A stretch of DNA of 44,689 nucleotides from Pseudobdellovibrionaceae bacterium (GTDB lineage Bacteria > Bdellovibrionota > Bdellovibrionia > Bdellovibrionales > UBA1609): assembly GCA_018663505.1 (NCBI GenBank), contig JABJQG010000070.1, forward strand, positions 1 through 44,689, written 5' to 3'. The notes beneath the pieces are model-generated. The model was given only the letters and a program-made list of their open reading frames with translations. It searched no databases and was not told where the DNA came from. Each line of letters starts with the position of its first letter. Position 1 is the stretch's first letter. The position numbers and the translations under genes are program-made. Shown here piece after piece: positions 16,527 to 26,420 of the stretch.

Positions 16527-17660
16527 TTATCTTACAAAGTACTTATATATAAAATTAATACGATTATCATCTTCTGAAGAGTTATCATATTCAAACTTAA
16601 CACCAACACTTGATTTTTTATGTTCTGTTTTCAAAATATTTTTAGTGAATGTTAAACTAGAGTATTTTGATTCGGTATTTGTAAGTCCTTCAGTAACCAA
16701 ACTTGTGGTAAGTACTGCTTTCAGATCTCCTTTAAGACGAGCTGATAAACTTAGTACATACACAGTGAGGTCCACATGATCACTTTCTGTTTTGCTTACT
16801 AGACCAAAAAGTGCTGGGCTATACTGGCCATCAAACATATATACGCTGCCTAGTGTGGTTGTGTCTGGTGAAGCATTATCACTGTCAGGAAATTTAATAA
16901 TAAGGAAGCTATGAAGCTTATGCCCCTTGTTTATATATATTCCAACAGAAGTCATATCTGTCTTGTTAATATCACCAAAATCAAAATTGTATTTACTGTC
17001 ATAGTTATATCTTGTGAGTTCAATTTTACTAATAGAAAGGCCAAGCTTACTCATCCATTGCTGCAGCCCACTGGAGCTTTTCAGAGCCACACTTAGCCTA
17101 TAACCCATGACACCACTAACATTAGTTGATGTACTTTGATCCGTCTTTGCCCCAGTGATCATTTTTCCAACGGAGTAAGTCACTTCACTGTTTTCCGTAT
17201 CTAACTTATAGCTAATTTTGAACTGTTTCATGAAGCTATCTAACTCAAAATCACTTGAATCAAAATCATCCACCTTGCCGTCTAAAGCCGTAGTCACATT
17301 TAATAGCACTTCATCCATCAAGGATGCCCGCAAGCTAAAACCTGTGTTGTACATGGCAAAATCACCAGACTCTAAATCGTATTCTGAATGCAAATTCCAG
17401 CTTAGGTTAATAGCCTCTTGCTCTTCTCGCCCTATATTTAAATTAATGTCTTTAAAATATTGCAAAGCTTTTTCGTCTTTAAGTTCCTCAGGCGTCGGTT
17501 CACCATCCGCTAAATTTTGAATATTTACTTCTGCTGAATCATCAGCAAATTCTCTTTGATCCTCAGTAACTGGAGGAAGGAAGAGTTTCTCTGCTTGGAG
17601 TTGGTACGGCAGAGATGATAGAATGGCGAATGTTATTGAAATTATTCTGATTTTAGACAT
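16527..17660 (-). CDS. Secreted beta-rich protein, probable outer-membrane barrel
   Basis: This 377-residue protein has a signal peptide (cleavage after QLQA, about residue 23). An acidic linker follows, then long runs of alternating residues with hydrophilic turns (TGFSLRASLMDEVLLNVTT, KISYKLDTENSEVTYSVGK, LTVYVLSLSARLKGDLKAVL). It ends NFIYKYFVR. About 300 residues of strand would suit a 14-16 strand barrel. No family is recognised. No Shine-Dalgarno is seen before the ATG. A GGGGCC/GGCCCC hairpin (17726-17751) lies upstream, within the gap to the next gene. Confidence 0.65.
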   Translation of the reverse strand: MSKIRIISITFAILSSLPYQLQAEKLFLPPVTEDQREFADDSAEVNIQNLADGEPTPEELKDEKALQYFKDINLNIGREEQEAINLSWNLHSEYDLESGDFAMYNTGFSLRASLMDEVLLNVTTALDGKVDDFDSSDFELDSFMKQFKISYKLDTENSEVTYSVGKMITGAKTDQSTSTNVSGVMGYRLSVALKSSSGLQQWMSKLGLSISKIELTRYNYDSKYNFDFGDINKTDMTSVGIYINKGHKLHSFLIIKFPDSDNASPDTTTLGSVYMFDGQYSPALFGLVSKTESDHVDLTVYVLSLSARLKGDLKAVLTTSLVTEGLTNTESKYSSLTFTKNILKTEHKKSSVGVKFEYDNSSEDDNRINFIYKYFVR

Positions 17661-17725
17661 AGTTTTTAATAAAACAGACTTAAATAAATAAGCAGTTCTC
17701 AGATGCCAATTGTAAAAAGGAAATA

Positions 17726-17751
17726 GGGGCCTTACAAATGATTATGGCCCC
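17726..17751. terminator. Short GC hairpin between M1 peptidase and barrel genes
   Basis: GGGGCC and GGCCCC pair around a 14-base loop in the 171-bp gap. The weak stem and long loop make it only a possible terminator for the M1 peptidase transcript or part of the downstream leader. Confidence 0.3.
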
Positions 17752-17831
17752 CAGTGGTATTATGAATAGACAACTATTCAATAGAGAACATAGGAACTCG
17801 TTTAATATGGCATTCTTGATTTGTATTTTTT

Positions 17832-19901
17832 TTAAAAGTTAACTTTTAAGGGGGAGCTACTCCCCTCCCAATGTCCCTTGAGTTTATTTACATGATCTAA
17901 ATCAAAAGCTAAATGGCTGTATCCACCATAATGATAAATTTTGTTACTCAAAGTCTCTGGATCCGAAGTTGGTGATAGCCCTGTCCACATAATGGGTTGC
18001 TTAGTAGCATGTCCAACACAGCTATGAGTCGTATCCAATTGTTCACCAAGTGCTGCAAAAAATGAGAATTCCTCTTTCCTATATTCAGAATTCATAACCT
18101 TTACCTTGTCGAGAGAGAAATCAGACCCTGCTTTTTGAAAGAGGCACTTAATCTTTGAATTAAATTTTGAATTCCATCCCAAAAACCAGAGTGTCCCCTT
18201 AGTAGGCAGTTGATCCCACTTATGATCTTCAATAATATTTATGGGTATTTCATAGTGAGACTGAATACTTTGAGCAAAGATTTTATACTTAGCAAGCTGC
18301 TCGCTTGCAGAGGGAAGAATCATAGCTAGCGCTTTGTTCTCTCCAAAAGTTTCAGATAACACAGGCGGAACCTCACCTTCGTAAAGATGCCTAAAAACAT
18401 CAAAGTCAGGATCTATGCTCAAAGATTTTGGCGGCTGTGAAAATTTGAGTTCATATGAAGTGCTTTTGTTAAACAAAGATAATTGACCCTCCTCTACTGT
18501 TCCGTCTTCCAACGTAACTTTATAAGGTATAAAAAGTTTGTACTTCATGCCCTCTTGCTCTTGTGCCAAGCTAAATTTAAGTTTCCACTTGTGGCCTACG
18601 GAGGCAACAGCCGTATCTCTCAATATTAATTTAGGAGCCCCTTTGCTATAAACCCATTGAGAAAATATGTCTTCTAATGACTTCCCTGATATAGTCTCAA
18701 AAGAGCTTTGGATCTGCTTATAGCCACTAAGTTTAAACAAATTATTGGCGTAGAAATGCTTGATAGATTTAAAAAATACATCGTCTCCCAACTGTTTTCG
18801 CAGCATATGAAAGAACATTAAAACTTTGCCATAGCCAATGGCACTAGACACTTTATCATAACTAGCAGTAAATTCACTTATAGGAAAATCATTAGAGTCA
18901 TCCACATATGAAGAAAAATTCTGTAAGGCCGTTCTTCTATAGATATGCCCCTTAGACCTTTGTTCCTTAAAATAATGGTCTGCTAAATACGAAGTTAAAC
19001 CTTCTGTCCAATTTCCGGTACTAATATCAATGTACACCCCGTTGCCCCACCAATTATGTAAAACTTCATGAGGGTAAGATGTGTAAAGAATAAATGGCAG
19101 TCGAATGACTTTGTCACCTAAAAGTGTAAAAGAAGGCATACCGTATCCTGAACCCCAAAAGTTCTCCACAAGAGAAAATTTAGCATAGGGATAAGGGCCA
19201 ATCATATCTTCATAAAGCTCAATATAACTGGATGTCATTTGTAAATATTTTTCAGCCAATGCCTTATCAGCAGTTCTTAAATAAGCATCAACTTTAACCT
19301 TAGTATCGGGCTGTTCATAATAGTGAAAATCGGCGGCAATTAAATAAATAGCATCCTGTGGTTTTTTCTCCTGCCAAGAAAATACATTATTCCCATTATT
19401 AGTAGAAGAATGATTCAAAACACCTTGGCTAACTACTTTCCATGGAGATGGAACTTTGACATTTAAAGTAAAGCTCACCAACTGATTATCAAACATTGGA
19501 TACCAATAAGCCTCTGTGCCCAGCATCACCCCTTGTGTTCCAATGGTTCCTGGAGATTTGTCCTCTTTTACAGGATGTTTAATCACCCCTTTATAGCTTA
19601 AACTAAAAGTGCAGCTGTCCTTAGAAAGTGTTACCTGAAATGACTCCACAGGAACAGCCCATGCATGATCAGCAAGCTTTTTAACAGATACAGATTTTTT
19701 TAAAGACTTTGGGTGAAGCCCTTTATGTAAATAGAAGACCATTTTCTCTTGCTGACACAACTCATTTGGAACTGTGATTATATCTAAAACTCGCAGCTGA
19801 GAAATACTAGGTTTCAACCTAACATCAAGATGATGTTTTACGCTTTGAGCACGTGCAACTGTTGAAATTACTAACGTGAAAATTAGAATTAAGATTTTCA
19901 T
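17832..19901 (-). CDS. Secreted M1-family zinc aminopeptidase
   Basis: From the ATG at 19901 the protein has 689 residues with a signal peptide (MKILILIFTLVISTVARA). AGGGAGG stands just upstream. An in-frame extension to 20006 exists but would put 35 hydrophilic residues before the signal. Zinc motif: HEVLHNWWG (His278, Glu279, His282) with Glu300 in NWTEGL, the HExxH-x18-E spacing of M1 peptidases. The usual GAMEN substrate loop is replaced by GYGMPS (252-257), so specificity may differ from classic N-terminal exopeptidases. The last 150 residues form an extra region with no recognised domain. It is divergent from the metzincin-like lipoprotein gene, so two secreted proteases share one upstream region. 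Confidence 0.9.
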   Translation of the reverse strand: MKILILIFTLVISTVARAQSVKHHLDVRLKPSISQLRVLDIITVPNELCQQEKMVFYLHKGLHPKSLKKSVSVKKLADHAWAVPVESFQVTLSKDSCTFSLSYKGVIKHPVKEDKSPGTIGTQGVMLGTEAYWYPMFDNQLVSFTLNVKVPSPWKVVSQGVLNHSSTNNGNNVFSWQEKKPQDAIYLIAADFHYYEQPDTKVKVDAYLRTADKALAEKYLQMTSSYIELYEDMIGPYPYAKFSLVENFWGSGYGMPSFTLLGDKVIRLPFILYTSYPHEVLHNWWGNGVYIDISTGNWTEGLTSYLADHYFKEQRSKGHIYRRTALQNFSSYVDDSNDFPISEFTASYDKVSSAIGYGKVLMFFHMLRKQLGDDVFFKSIKHFYANNLFKLSGYKQIQSSFETISGKSLEDIFSQWVYSKGAPKLILRDTAVASVGHKWKLKFSLAQEQEGMKYKLFIPYKVTLEDGTVEEGQLSLFNKSTSYELKFSQPPKSLSIDPDFDVFRHLYEGEVPPVLSETFGENKALAMILPSASEQLAKYKIFAQSIQSHYEIPINIIEDHKWDQLPTKGTLWFLGWNSKFNSKIKCLFQKAGSDFSLDKVKVMNSEYRKEEFSFFAALGEQLDTTHSCVGHATKQPIMWTGLSPTSDPETLSNKIYHYGGYSHLAFDLDHVNKLKGHWEGSSSPLKVNF

Positions 19902-20149
19902 ATTCCTCCCTTTGAAGCCTAATTTTCCTAAACTAATCAGATTTTCACTGTAGATCAACAACAATCTAAAATTGGATAACCTCTGCGTTTTAATCATGAT
20001 TAACAATTTTCGTCATAATTCTCATATTTAGACACTTTAAATATGCAATAGTCTTAATATTACTTACCTTTTTTAAGCTCCAAACAGGCCTTAGATATGC
20101 ATTTTTAACTATTGAGGATTAAAATATTAGGAAAATCGAGGGGATAACT

Positions 20150-23100
20150 ATTTTTAAAAGTATCAACATTAAAAAAATTACTAAATTAGGCAGCTTATTC
20201 TCAATAGGCTTGGTCCTGATGTTTAGTGTCTCCTGTGCTAAAAAGAAAAAGCCAATTAGTTATGTCGCTGATGTTCCTTATATGAAAAAATCAGAATTAG
20301 ATGGCAAAATTTTTTTAATTAAAAAAATTATTGAAAAAGTAGACCCCACCATTGATCTTAGTCAGGCTTTTCCAGGATCTGGTGGAGTTCTCGGACTTAC
20401 AAAAGCTGTTTTCAAAAGAGATTCTATTCAGTTTAGAATCATTGATAACCCTAATACACCAGATACCGCCACTTCAAAAATCGCCTTAGCCTTCCCTGTA
20501 GATTATTTTGATATAACCCACAATGTTAATGATTATGGGGAGAAGACAAATACAATTAGTGAGGATCAGAGAAACAAATGGGAAGGTAGAAAATTTGTAA
20601 GAATTAACTGGAGTGCTCCCATTACAAAAGAGCACAATGCCAGTAATTCATTAAATAGCTCTTGGATGCAAAAATACAATACTCAATCTATCGAATTACA
20701 AGAAGAGCTGGCAAAGGACACTAAGGGTAATTATAATTTTTTAACCGAAGAGGTCATATCAACAAATGTTGGCCCCACAGAAACTGCTGGAAAAACAGTA
20801 CACGTTAGAACGCATTTTTTAAAAGTTAACAAATCTAGCTTTAAGCCAGTACCATATAGTAAAAAAGATTTTCAAAAATTTGGTTTCTTTAGAACTTATG
20901 AAAATAAGAAGAACTTCGCAGAAAGACTTTTAGAAAAAAATGAAATTAATTATGCACATAAATTTAATATTTGCCATAGTAAACTTAAACTTCCCTGCTC
21001 CACAAACAAAGTTACTTATTATTTACATGAAGATTTCCCAGAAAGATTTGTAAACTTAGCTGTAAAAATTATTGAACAATGGAACAAAACATTCAAAAAG
21101 GCCCTTGGGCGAAAAGATGATATTATTACACTTGTTACTGATAAACGATCTCAGTGGTACGATCCGTCAACAAACATGATTATATACGTGGATCAACAGC
21201 TGCAAAACAGCTCCATTGGAGGCTTTGGACTTCCAACGGTAAACCCACTTACTGGTGAGATCCTTAGTGCCCATACTTATATCTATCAAGAAGGAGTCTC
21301 AGGTCCCTCTGTGGACGTAGAGATGTACTTACAATGTTATTTTAATACTGATAAATGTAGACTGAATAAACATCTAAAAATTAATGTAAGCTTAGATGCA
21401 AATGAAGACCAAAAAATCCTCAAACTGAAGCCGGTTACAGCAAAAGATAATAAGAATAATATTTCACTCACTTCAAACCCATTTAGTGACATCAATTCAA
21501 TTCTTACATATAATTTTTCAAGTCGTACATCAATAGCTGACTTTAACTTGGGCGAAAAATTTAACAAAGGGTACGACAGTCTTGATTTCAAAAAGTCCCC
21601 AACCCTTGTGGCTTCTTCAGGTGCACTGAAAGCAAAAACCTTACTGAAAAAAATCCCATCTTTAGCGCATGACACTGATTTCACTGGCCTTGGAGGAATT
21701 AGTACCAATGGACCTGATCAGCAACTAGAGTCTCGGACAGAAAATTTGAAGCTACTTCAAATTCAGAATGAACTGATGGAGGCAGGTGTGCATAATGCCG
21801 CCTTTATTTCTGCTCCTGTGAATCATTTTTTATTTCAAACTTTAAAATTTTACAAAAATAAAAAAATGTCTAAGTTCAAAATCAGTAAAGTTATTAAAAA
21901 AATAAAAGATGACATAGAAAAACGCACCTTTCACTTTTTACTCCTACACGAACTTGGTCACAATTTTGGCCTTGTCCATAATTTTCATGCATCAACAGAC
22001 CGCGAAAATTTTTATGATGAGTACAAAGGGGCGTTAGAAAAAAATCTAAACAAAGATAATGAATTTGTTGAATCACACTTAGATTATGCTACCAGCTCAA
22101 TTATGGACTACAATAGAACTTTTCAATCTCCAAAAGTAGGCCCTGGTAAATACGATCTTGCTGCAATTAAGTATGTTTACTCACACAAAAGCATAAAACC
22201 TGATAAAGATTACAAATATTGCAGCGACAAGCTCGTCGGTACATCCACACTATGTCAGATGCATGATTTCGGTGTAAATGTTAGCGACAGCATCTTAAAT
22301 TATATTGATGATTACGAACAGAATTTTCCCTTGGTCAACTTTACTAACGGAAGAAAAGCTCCATCATCAGAAAATGCATTCCGCTTTTACAGATCATATG
22401 TTTCTCGAAAATTTTCTCGTATACAACTCCCAATTCATGAACTAAATAACTATTTATCTAAAGAACTAAAATCCACAACATTTAACGCTAAGAATCTTTG
22501 TAAACATCCCGGCGTGTTAAAATCTATTGAGCTCAAGGAGATCACAGCATTTTGTAACAAAGATACAAGTAAAGACAAAACCCAATTGCTAGCAATATCA
22601 AGGTTAGCAAGTCTTTTAATTAATGACAAAAACATTTACCATAAGCACTATAAACAGTATGAGCTTGGCGGATTTGCAGATATGGTATTTGCAGCAGTAA
22701 AAAGCCTTAATTTCTTTACAAAAAATATTTACTTGCCAGAACCAGGTTTTTATAGAATTTATCCAGACATAGATAATCCAAGTAAAATCTTGCAAGCCCA
22801 GTTCATCAGTGAAACCAAGCCAGACCTAAGTATATTTCCAAATCCAAGTAACTTGTATGAGGTTACTGCAGGGTACTTTGCTAAGTTTAGTTTTCCCAAA
22901 TTTACAGGTAGCGAAGAGTTCTATGAAATTCAAAGAATTGGACATTCTACAGATAAAAGCCTTTCATCTGAAGCTCTTTTCTCTCCACCAATGATTAGTA
23001 CAGATAAACTTTTGAACCACCAAGGGTTCATCACATCTGCATATCACCTCCCACTTTATAGAGATTTCTTACAAGGCTTTATGAAAACCTTTGTGAGTCA

Positions 23101-23962
23101 AGCAGACATTTCACCATATAAATATAGCGCCTTTCACCTGGGCCAAAATAAAACTTTAAATTTTATCCCCAATTTCCCTGATACACTCAAGCACTCTGTA
23201 GTTCTTAAATCAATACTGAACTTCAGTACTTTTAATAATTATGATTACCTTAAAACATTGAAATTTTGCATAAATAACGAAGGTGGTTGTGACAGTAAAC
23301 TACTAGACGATAATCAGAAGGTAACTGTATCTTCCGCAAATCTACAAGACGAATTTTCAGCTTCACAAAACTTAAATTTTGATAGCATTTCCTTTGATCT
23401 ACTACAAAGTATCGAAAAAATATCAAAAAAATACGAGGTGGCCCTTACTAATTCAAAAGGCGATGTGGCCAAAAAAACCTTAGATAAAGTTTTCAACACA
23501 ATTATATCTGCCGACAACCAACGTTTCATTCGTGAAAATAGTGAATTTTTAATTGCCAATGAGCTATCTCACCTTAATGAAGATTTACTAAATTCTGATA
23601 ACCCAAATAGCATCCACAGCTACCTACTTGATATTATTAAATCCAAACAAATCCTCTTTGGCCCAATGACTGCAGACAAAGAGGCTCTCATCCATAAAGC
23701 TAACCTACTGAAGGGAAAATTAGCAAAATTTTCTGATTATATTCAATCTGATGATTTTATTGAATCTGATCAAGAGAAATTTAAAACAAAAGAAAATCTT
23801 AAGAATTTTCAAAGAGCTGCTAACTTGCTCAGGCAACAGGTTTCAACTCTACATAAAGTTGTTAATGCACCTCTAATTGTAGGTGGTCTTTACGATCAAC
23901 TTAGCAAAGAGGAAGATATGATTTATTTTATCAGGAAGATATATAATAACTTTATGAATTAA
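20150..23962 (+). CDS. Giant metzincin-like metalloprotease lipoprotein, apparent ATT start
   Basis: No ATG, GTG or TTG gives a usable N-terminus: the first, TTG at 20210, leaves only eight residues before the lipobox cysteine. Reading the open frame back to ATT at 20150 gives a textbook lipoprotein signal: basic FKSINIKKITK, hydrophobic SLFSIGLVLMF, then SVSC. GAGGGG lies six bases before that ATT. The protein is then about 1270 residues. The catalytic site is HELGHNFGLVH (His600, Glu601, His604, His610) and SSIMDYN gives a Met-turn (Met652), as in metzincins of the DUF4953/DUF5117 kind. Large flanking regions have no recognised domain. It should be lipid-anchored and act outside the cytoplasm. 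Substrate unknown. Confidence 0.85.
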   Translation: MFKSINIKKITKLGSLFSIGLVLMFSVSCAKKKKPISYVADVPYMKKSELDGKIFLIKKIIEKVDPTIDLSQAFPGSGGVLGLTKAVFKRDSIQFRIIDNPNTPDTATSKIALAFPVDYFDITHNVNDYGEKTNTISEDQRNKWEGRKFVRINWSAPITKEHNASNSLNSSWMQKYNTQSIELQEELAKDTKGNYNFLTEEVISTNVGPTETAGKTVHVRTHFLKVNKSSFKPVPYSKKDFQKFGFFRTYENKKNFAERLLEKNEINYAHKFNICHSKLKLPCSTNKVTYYLHEDFPERFVNLAVKIIEQWNKTFKKALGRKDDIITLVTDKRSQWYDPSTNMIIYVDQQLQNSSIGGFGLPTVNPLTGEILSAHTYIYQEGVSGPSVDVEMYLQCYFNTDKCRLNKHLKINVSLDANEDQKILKLKPVTAKDNKNNISLTSNPFSDINSILTYNFSSRTSIADFNLGEKFNKGYDSLDFKKSPTLVASSGALKAKTLLKKIPSLAHDTDFTGLGGISTNGPDQQLESRTENLKLLQIQNELMEAGVHNAAFISAPVNHFLFQTLKFYKNKKMSKFKISKVIKKIKDDIEKRTFHFLLLHELGHNFGLVHNFHASTDRENFYDEYKGALEKNLNKDNEFVESHLDYATSSIMDYNRTFQSPKVGPGKYDLAAIKYVYSHKSIKPDKDYKYCSDKLVGTSTLCQMHDFGVNVSDSILNYIDDYEQNFPLVNFTNGRKAPSSENAFRFYRSYVSRKFSRIQLPIHELNNYLSKELKSTTFNAKNLCKHPGVLKSIELKEITAFCNKDTSKDKTQLLAISRLASLLINDKNIYHKHYKQYELGGFADMVFAAVKSLNFFTKNIYLPEPGFYRIYPDIDNPSKILQAQFISETKPDLSIFPNPSNLYEVTAGYFAKFSFPKFTGSEEFYEIQRIGHSTDKSLSSEALFSPPMISTDKLLNHQGFITSAYHLPLYRDFLQGFMKTFVSQADISPYKYSAFHLGQNKTLNFIPNFPDTLKHSVVLKSILNFSTFNNYDYLKTLKFCINNEGGCDSKLLDDNQKVTVSSANLQDEFSASQNLNFDSISFDLLQSIEKISKKYEVALTNSKGDVAKKTLDKVFNTIISADNQRFIRENSEFLIANELSHLNEDLLNSDNPNSIHSYLLDIIKSKQILFGPMTADKEALIHKANLLKGKLAKFSDYIQSDDFIESDQEKFKTKENLKNFQRAANLLRQQVSTLHKVVNAPLIVGGLYDQLSKEEDMIYFIRKIYNNFMN

Positions 23963-24071
23963 CTATATTTCAGTAGAATCCTTTTGCTTGTTAATTCTGT
24001 ACACTGCCTCACATCAAGTCATTCACCGGCAAGGGTTTTAGCTATTCCACACACAAACCGAGCAGTAATAC

Positions 24072-24596
24072 ATGGATAGGCCTAAGGTTGAAATTCGTCT
24101 GATTTTAATGACCACGTCATTAATTATGGTCATGGGTATGATTAGTGTCTCATCTTGGTACATTCTTCCACCATCAGATGGGAACAAGGCTTCTAACAAA
24201 AGAAAGATTGCAAGCTTAATCAGCTTAAAAGGGTTTGAAAGTAAGACTAAAAGTGCTGCCGCAAGTTTTCCTAAAATGTCTACCTTACGCCTTGGCTGTT
24301 TAGCCTCTGACAGCTCCACAGAGCTCATTCAAAGCTCCTCTAAGCAAATACGCATTACAGGTGAGATCTGCCATAAATATGGCCACAGCACGCTTCTATC
24401 GAGCATGCTGATTAATAAATCTAACGAATTTGAAGGTACTATTTTTAGTCTTGGCCGCAAAGGTTTTACGAGTGACTATATCTACCTTAAGAAGGGACTC
24501 AATAAACTGCATTTCTCATACACTTTGTCTTCTGGTAAATCATACTTCTCTGAGGTGAACATATTTAATACCACTGGCGTGGCCTTTAAAGAGTAA
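24072..24596 (+). CDS. Membrane-anchored protein with Ig-like C-terminal domain
   Basis: The 174-residue protein has one N-terminal membrane helix (about 9-31) and a periplasmic part. Residues 85-170 (QIRITGEIC..., YIYLKKGLNKLHFSYTLSSGKSYFSEVNIFNTTG) resemble the Ig-like glucodextranase-B/bacterial Ig pattern in which a G-x-N-x-L strand pair closes the sheet. Two cysteines (in LGCLAS and GEICHK) could form a disulfide. Function unknown. No Shine-Dalgarno is visible. The 82-bp gap after it contains nested AT-rich inverted repeats (TAAATCC/GGATTTA outside, AAATAAA/TTTATTT inside) that may terminate both it and the convergent gene. Confidence 0.65.
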   Translation: MDRPKVEIRLILMTTSLIMVMGMISVSSWYILPPSDGNKASNKRKIASLISLKGFESKTKSAAASFPKMSTLRLGCLASDSSTELIQSSSKQIRITGEICHKYGHSTLLSSMLINKSNEFEGTIFSLGRKGFTSDYIYLKKGLNKLHFSYTLSSGKSYFSEVNIFNTTGVAFKE

Positions 24597-24678
24597 TAAA
24601 TCCAAATTCACATCATAAATAAAAATTTATTTTCACGGATTTAAATGTCATGCACTTTTTACTTATAGAAAGTTGATA

Positions 24679-25512
24679 TTAATGAGTCCATGTAAGACCG
24701 AATAGTAATAACCTCTCGTGGTCACCTGGAGTGTCTTCTAAAGCCGTCAATGAAGAAGTGATGGAAGCAGATAGTATTTTAGAAATTCTTCTTTTACCAG
24801 TAACACTAAACTCATTTTCTGAAATACCGAATTTAGAATCTAACTTTGTTTTTTTATCTAGATTATAACCTATGGCAATCACTTGCTCTGTAACATCACT
24901 TGGGCCAAACTCCGTAGGGTCCATTTGTAAGGTTAATTTAGCATCTATTTCATAGGGGTTACTCACTTTAAAATCCAAATAGTTTCCACTAAAAGAATAA
25001 TGTATTTTAACCTGATAACCTTTCTTTACTTCTAGTTTAACATTACTTATGCGTTCTTTCATTTCATATAGAGGCCTAAGTTTAGGATTGGTTTTAGTAA
25101 ACTCATCCACATGGTGCTCTGAAAGTCGCTTAAAAACAAACTCACCAAACTCTTGTTGCTCATTTAGCTGCTCTTGCTCTACATAAATAGCTGAATAACT
25201 ATTATCATTAGCTGTTGCCTGTATATCGCTATGTAATGTTCGCTCTGCCACACTGGAACCAAATTGCTCTTCATACTTATCTCGTAATTCTTTTTTAACT
25301 TTAGGCTGAAAAATAAGGTGATTGTAATCCACTGTTTTATCTGGATTCAAGATGGGGGTGACTTCTAACACACGCGTATATCGCTCTGCCTGAATATCAG
25401 AGATATAACCTTTTCCATTTCCAAACTCAGCCCCAGTGGGATGAGGAATGGCCCAACCTGGCCGAGCCAAAAGTATGAAATATATAATAAAAATCGCTTT
25501 ATTAGTCATCAT
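24679..25512 (-). CDS. Secreted protein of unknown function
   Basis: This 277-residue protein starts MMTNKAIFIIYF and has a signal peptide (cleavage near RPGWA/IP, about residue 22). The next 130 residues are charged and contain PHPTGAEFGNGKGY. The C-terminal 120 residues alternate in strand-like fashion (GYQVKIHYSFSGNYLDFKVS, AKLTLQMDPTEFG, LSASITSSLTAL) and end LLLFGLTWTH, which would fit a small sheet or partial barrel. No family is recognised. The 260-bp gap upstream to 25773 contains a GTGGT/ACCAC hairpin and no clear promoter. Confidence 0.6.
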   Translation of the reverse strand: MMTNKAIFIIYFILLARPGWAIPHPTGAEFGNGKGYISDIQAERYTRVLEVTPILNPDKTVDYNHLIFQPKVKKELRDKYEEQFGSSVAERTLHSDIQATANDNSYSAIYVEQEQLNEQQEFGEFVFKRLSEHHVDEFTKTNPKLRPLYEMKERISNVKLEVKKGYQVKIHYSFSGNYLDFKVSNPYEIDAKLTLQMDPTEFGPSDVTEQVIAIGYNLDKKTKLDSKFGISENEFSVTGKRRISKILSASITSSLTALEDTPGDHERLLLFGLTWTH

Positions 25513-25772
25513 TTACATTAAAAGTGCAAAACAGAAGCCAGAATGAGTACTTTTAACTTACGAGAATTACATAGAAAATCAAAAACCTGTCATTTCTGCC
25601 CTTAAGTCTTGATTAACCCGTTTTCTAAGGCAGAGCGAAACAAAAAATCTCCATAATTTCCATAGGTTAGCATGACTACAATTAAACATTGAAGTGACAA
25701 TCTTCGTAAGTTAATTTAATTCTTTATTATCAGTGGTTTACCACCGAAACAGATGACATAAATGGGGGTCAC

Positions 25773-26411
25773 ATGGAAGCGGTTGAAAAATTAAAGAGCA
25801 AGGCTGATTTACATTTAGCACGAAAATTTTGGCATTTCGTAGGCGTTATGACCATCGTCATAATCTACCATAACGTAGATCGTGTTACCGGGCTTAAATA
25901 TAGCTTAACTGCCGCACTGGTTTCCTGTGTAGTGGATATATCTAGAATTCGTTTTGAAAAATTTAATAATATCATCCTCTACTTCTTTGGCTCCTTTATG
26001 CGTGAGAGTGAAAAGCACTCAGTATCAGGAAACACCTTTTTACTTCTTGGCGCATTTGTTACAATTTACGTTTTTGATCCAGAAATAGCTAAGCTTTCTC
26101 TTTTCTTTCTAGCTACTGCCGATCCACTAGCTAGTTATATTGGTGTAAAATATGGGAAAGATAAAATTCTAGGGAATAAAAGCTTACAGGGTTCAATGGC
26201 TGCATTTGTCTGCTGCATGGTTATTGCTGCTGTTTATTTTTACTCTAAAAATCTTATGGTAGAACGCCTGGTTATTGTGAGCTTGCTGGCTGGCCTTATT
26301 GGCGCAGCCTCTGAACTTATATCTGTGGGTAAACTAGATGATAACCTAACCTTACCAATACTTAGCTCTACATTTTTATTTATTTTATTCTCCATGTTTG
26401 GGGCTTTTTAA
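25773..26411 (+). CDS. Polyprenol/phytol kinase-like membrane enzyme (SEC59/DGK1/VTE5 group)
   Basis: The 212-residue protein has about six hydrophobic segments and the conserved pieces of CTP-dependent lipid kinases: ARKFWHFVGV (16-25), SGNTFLLLGA, ATADPLASYIGVKYGKDKILGNKSLQGS (nucleotide-binding region) and SELISVGKLDDNLTLPI at the C-terminus. The substrate may be a polyprenol, phytol or diacylglycerol. It begins the operon with pssA nine bases downstream, which points to membrane lipid metabolism. GGGGG precedes the ATG. Confidence 0.82.
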   Translation: MEAVEKLKSKADLHLARKFWHFVGVMTIVIIYHNVDRVTGLKYSLTAALVSCVVDISRIRFEKFNNIILYFFGSFMRESEKHSVSGNTFLLLGAFVTIYVFDPEIAKLSLFFLATADPLASYIGVKYGKDKILGNKSLQGSMAAFVCCMVIAAVYFYSKNLMVERLVIVSLLAGLIGAASELISVGKLDDNLTLPILSSTFLFILFSMFGAF

Positions 26412-26420
26412 GGAGCGACT

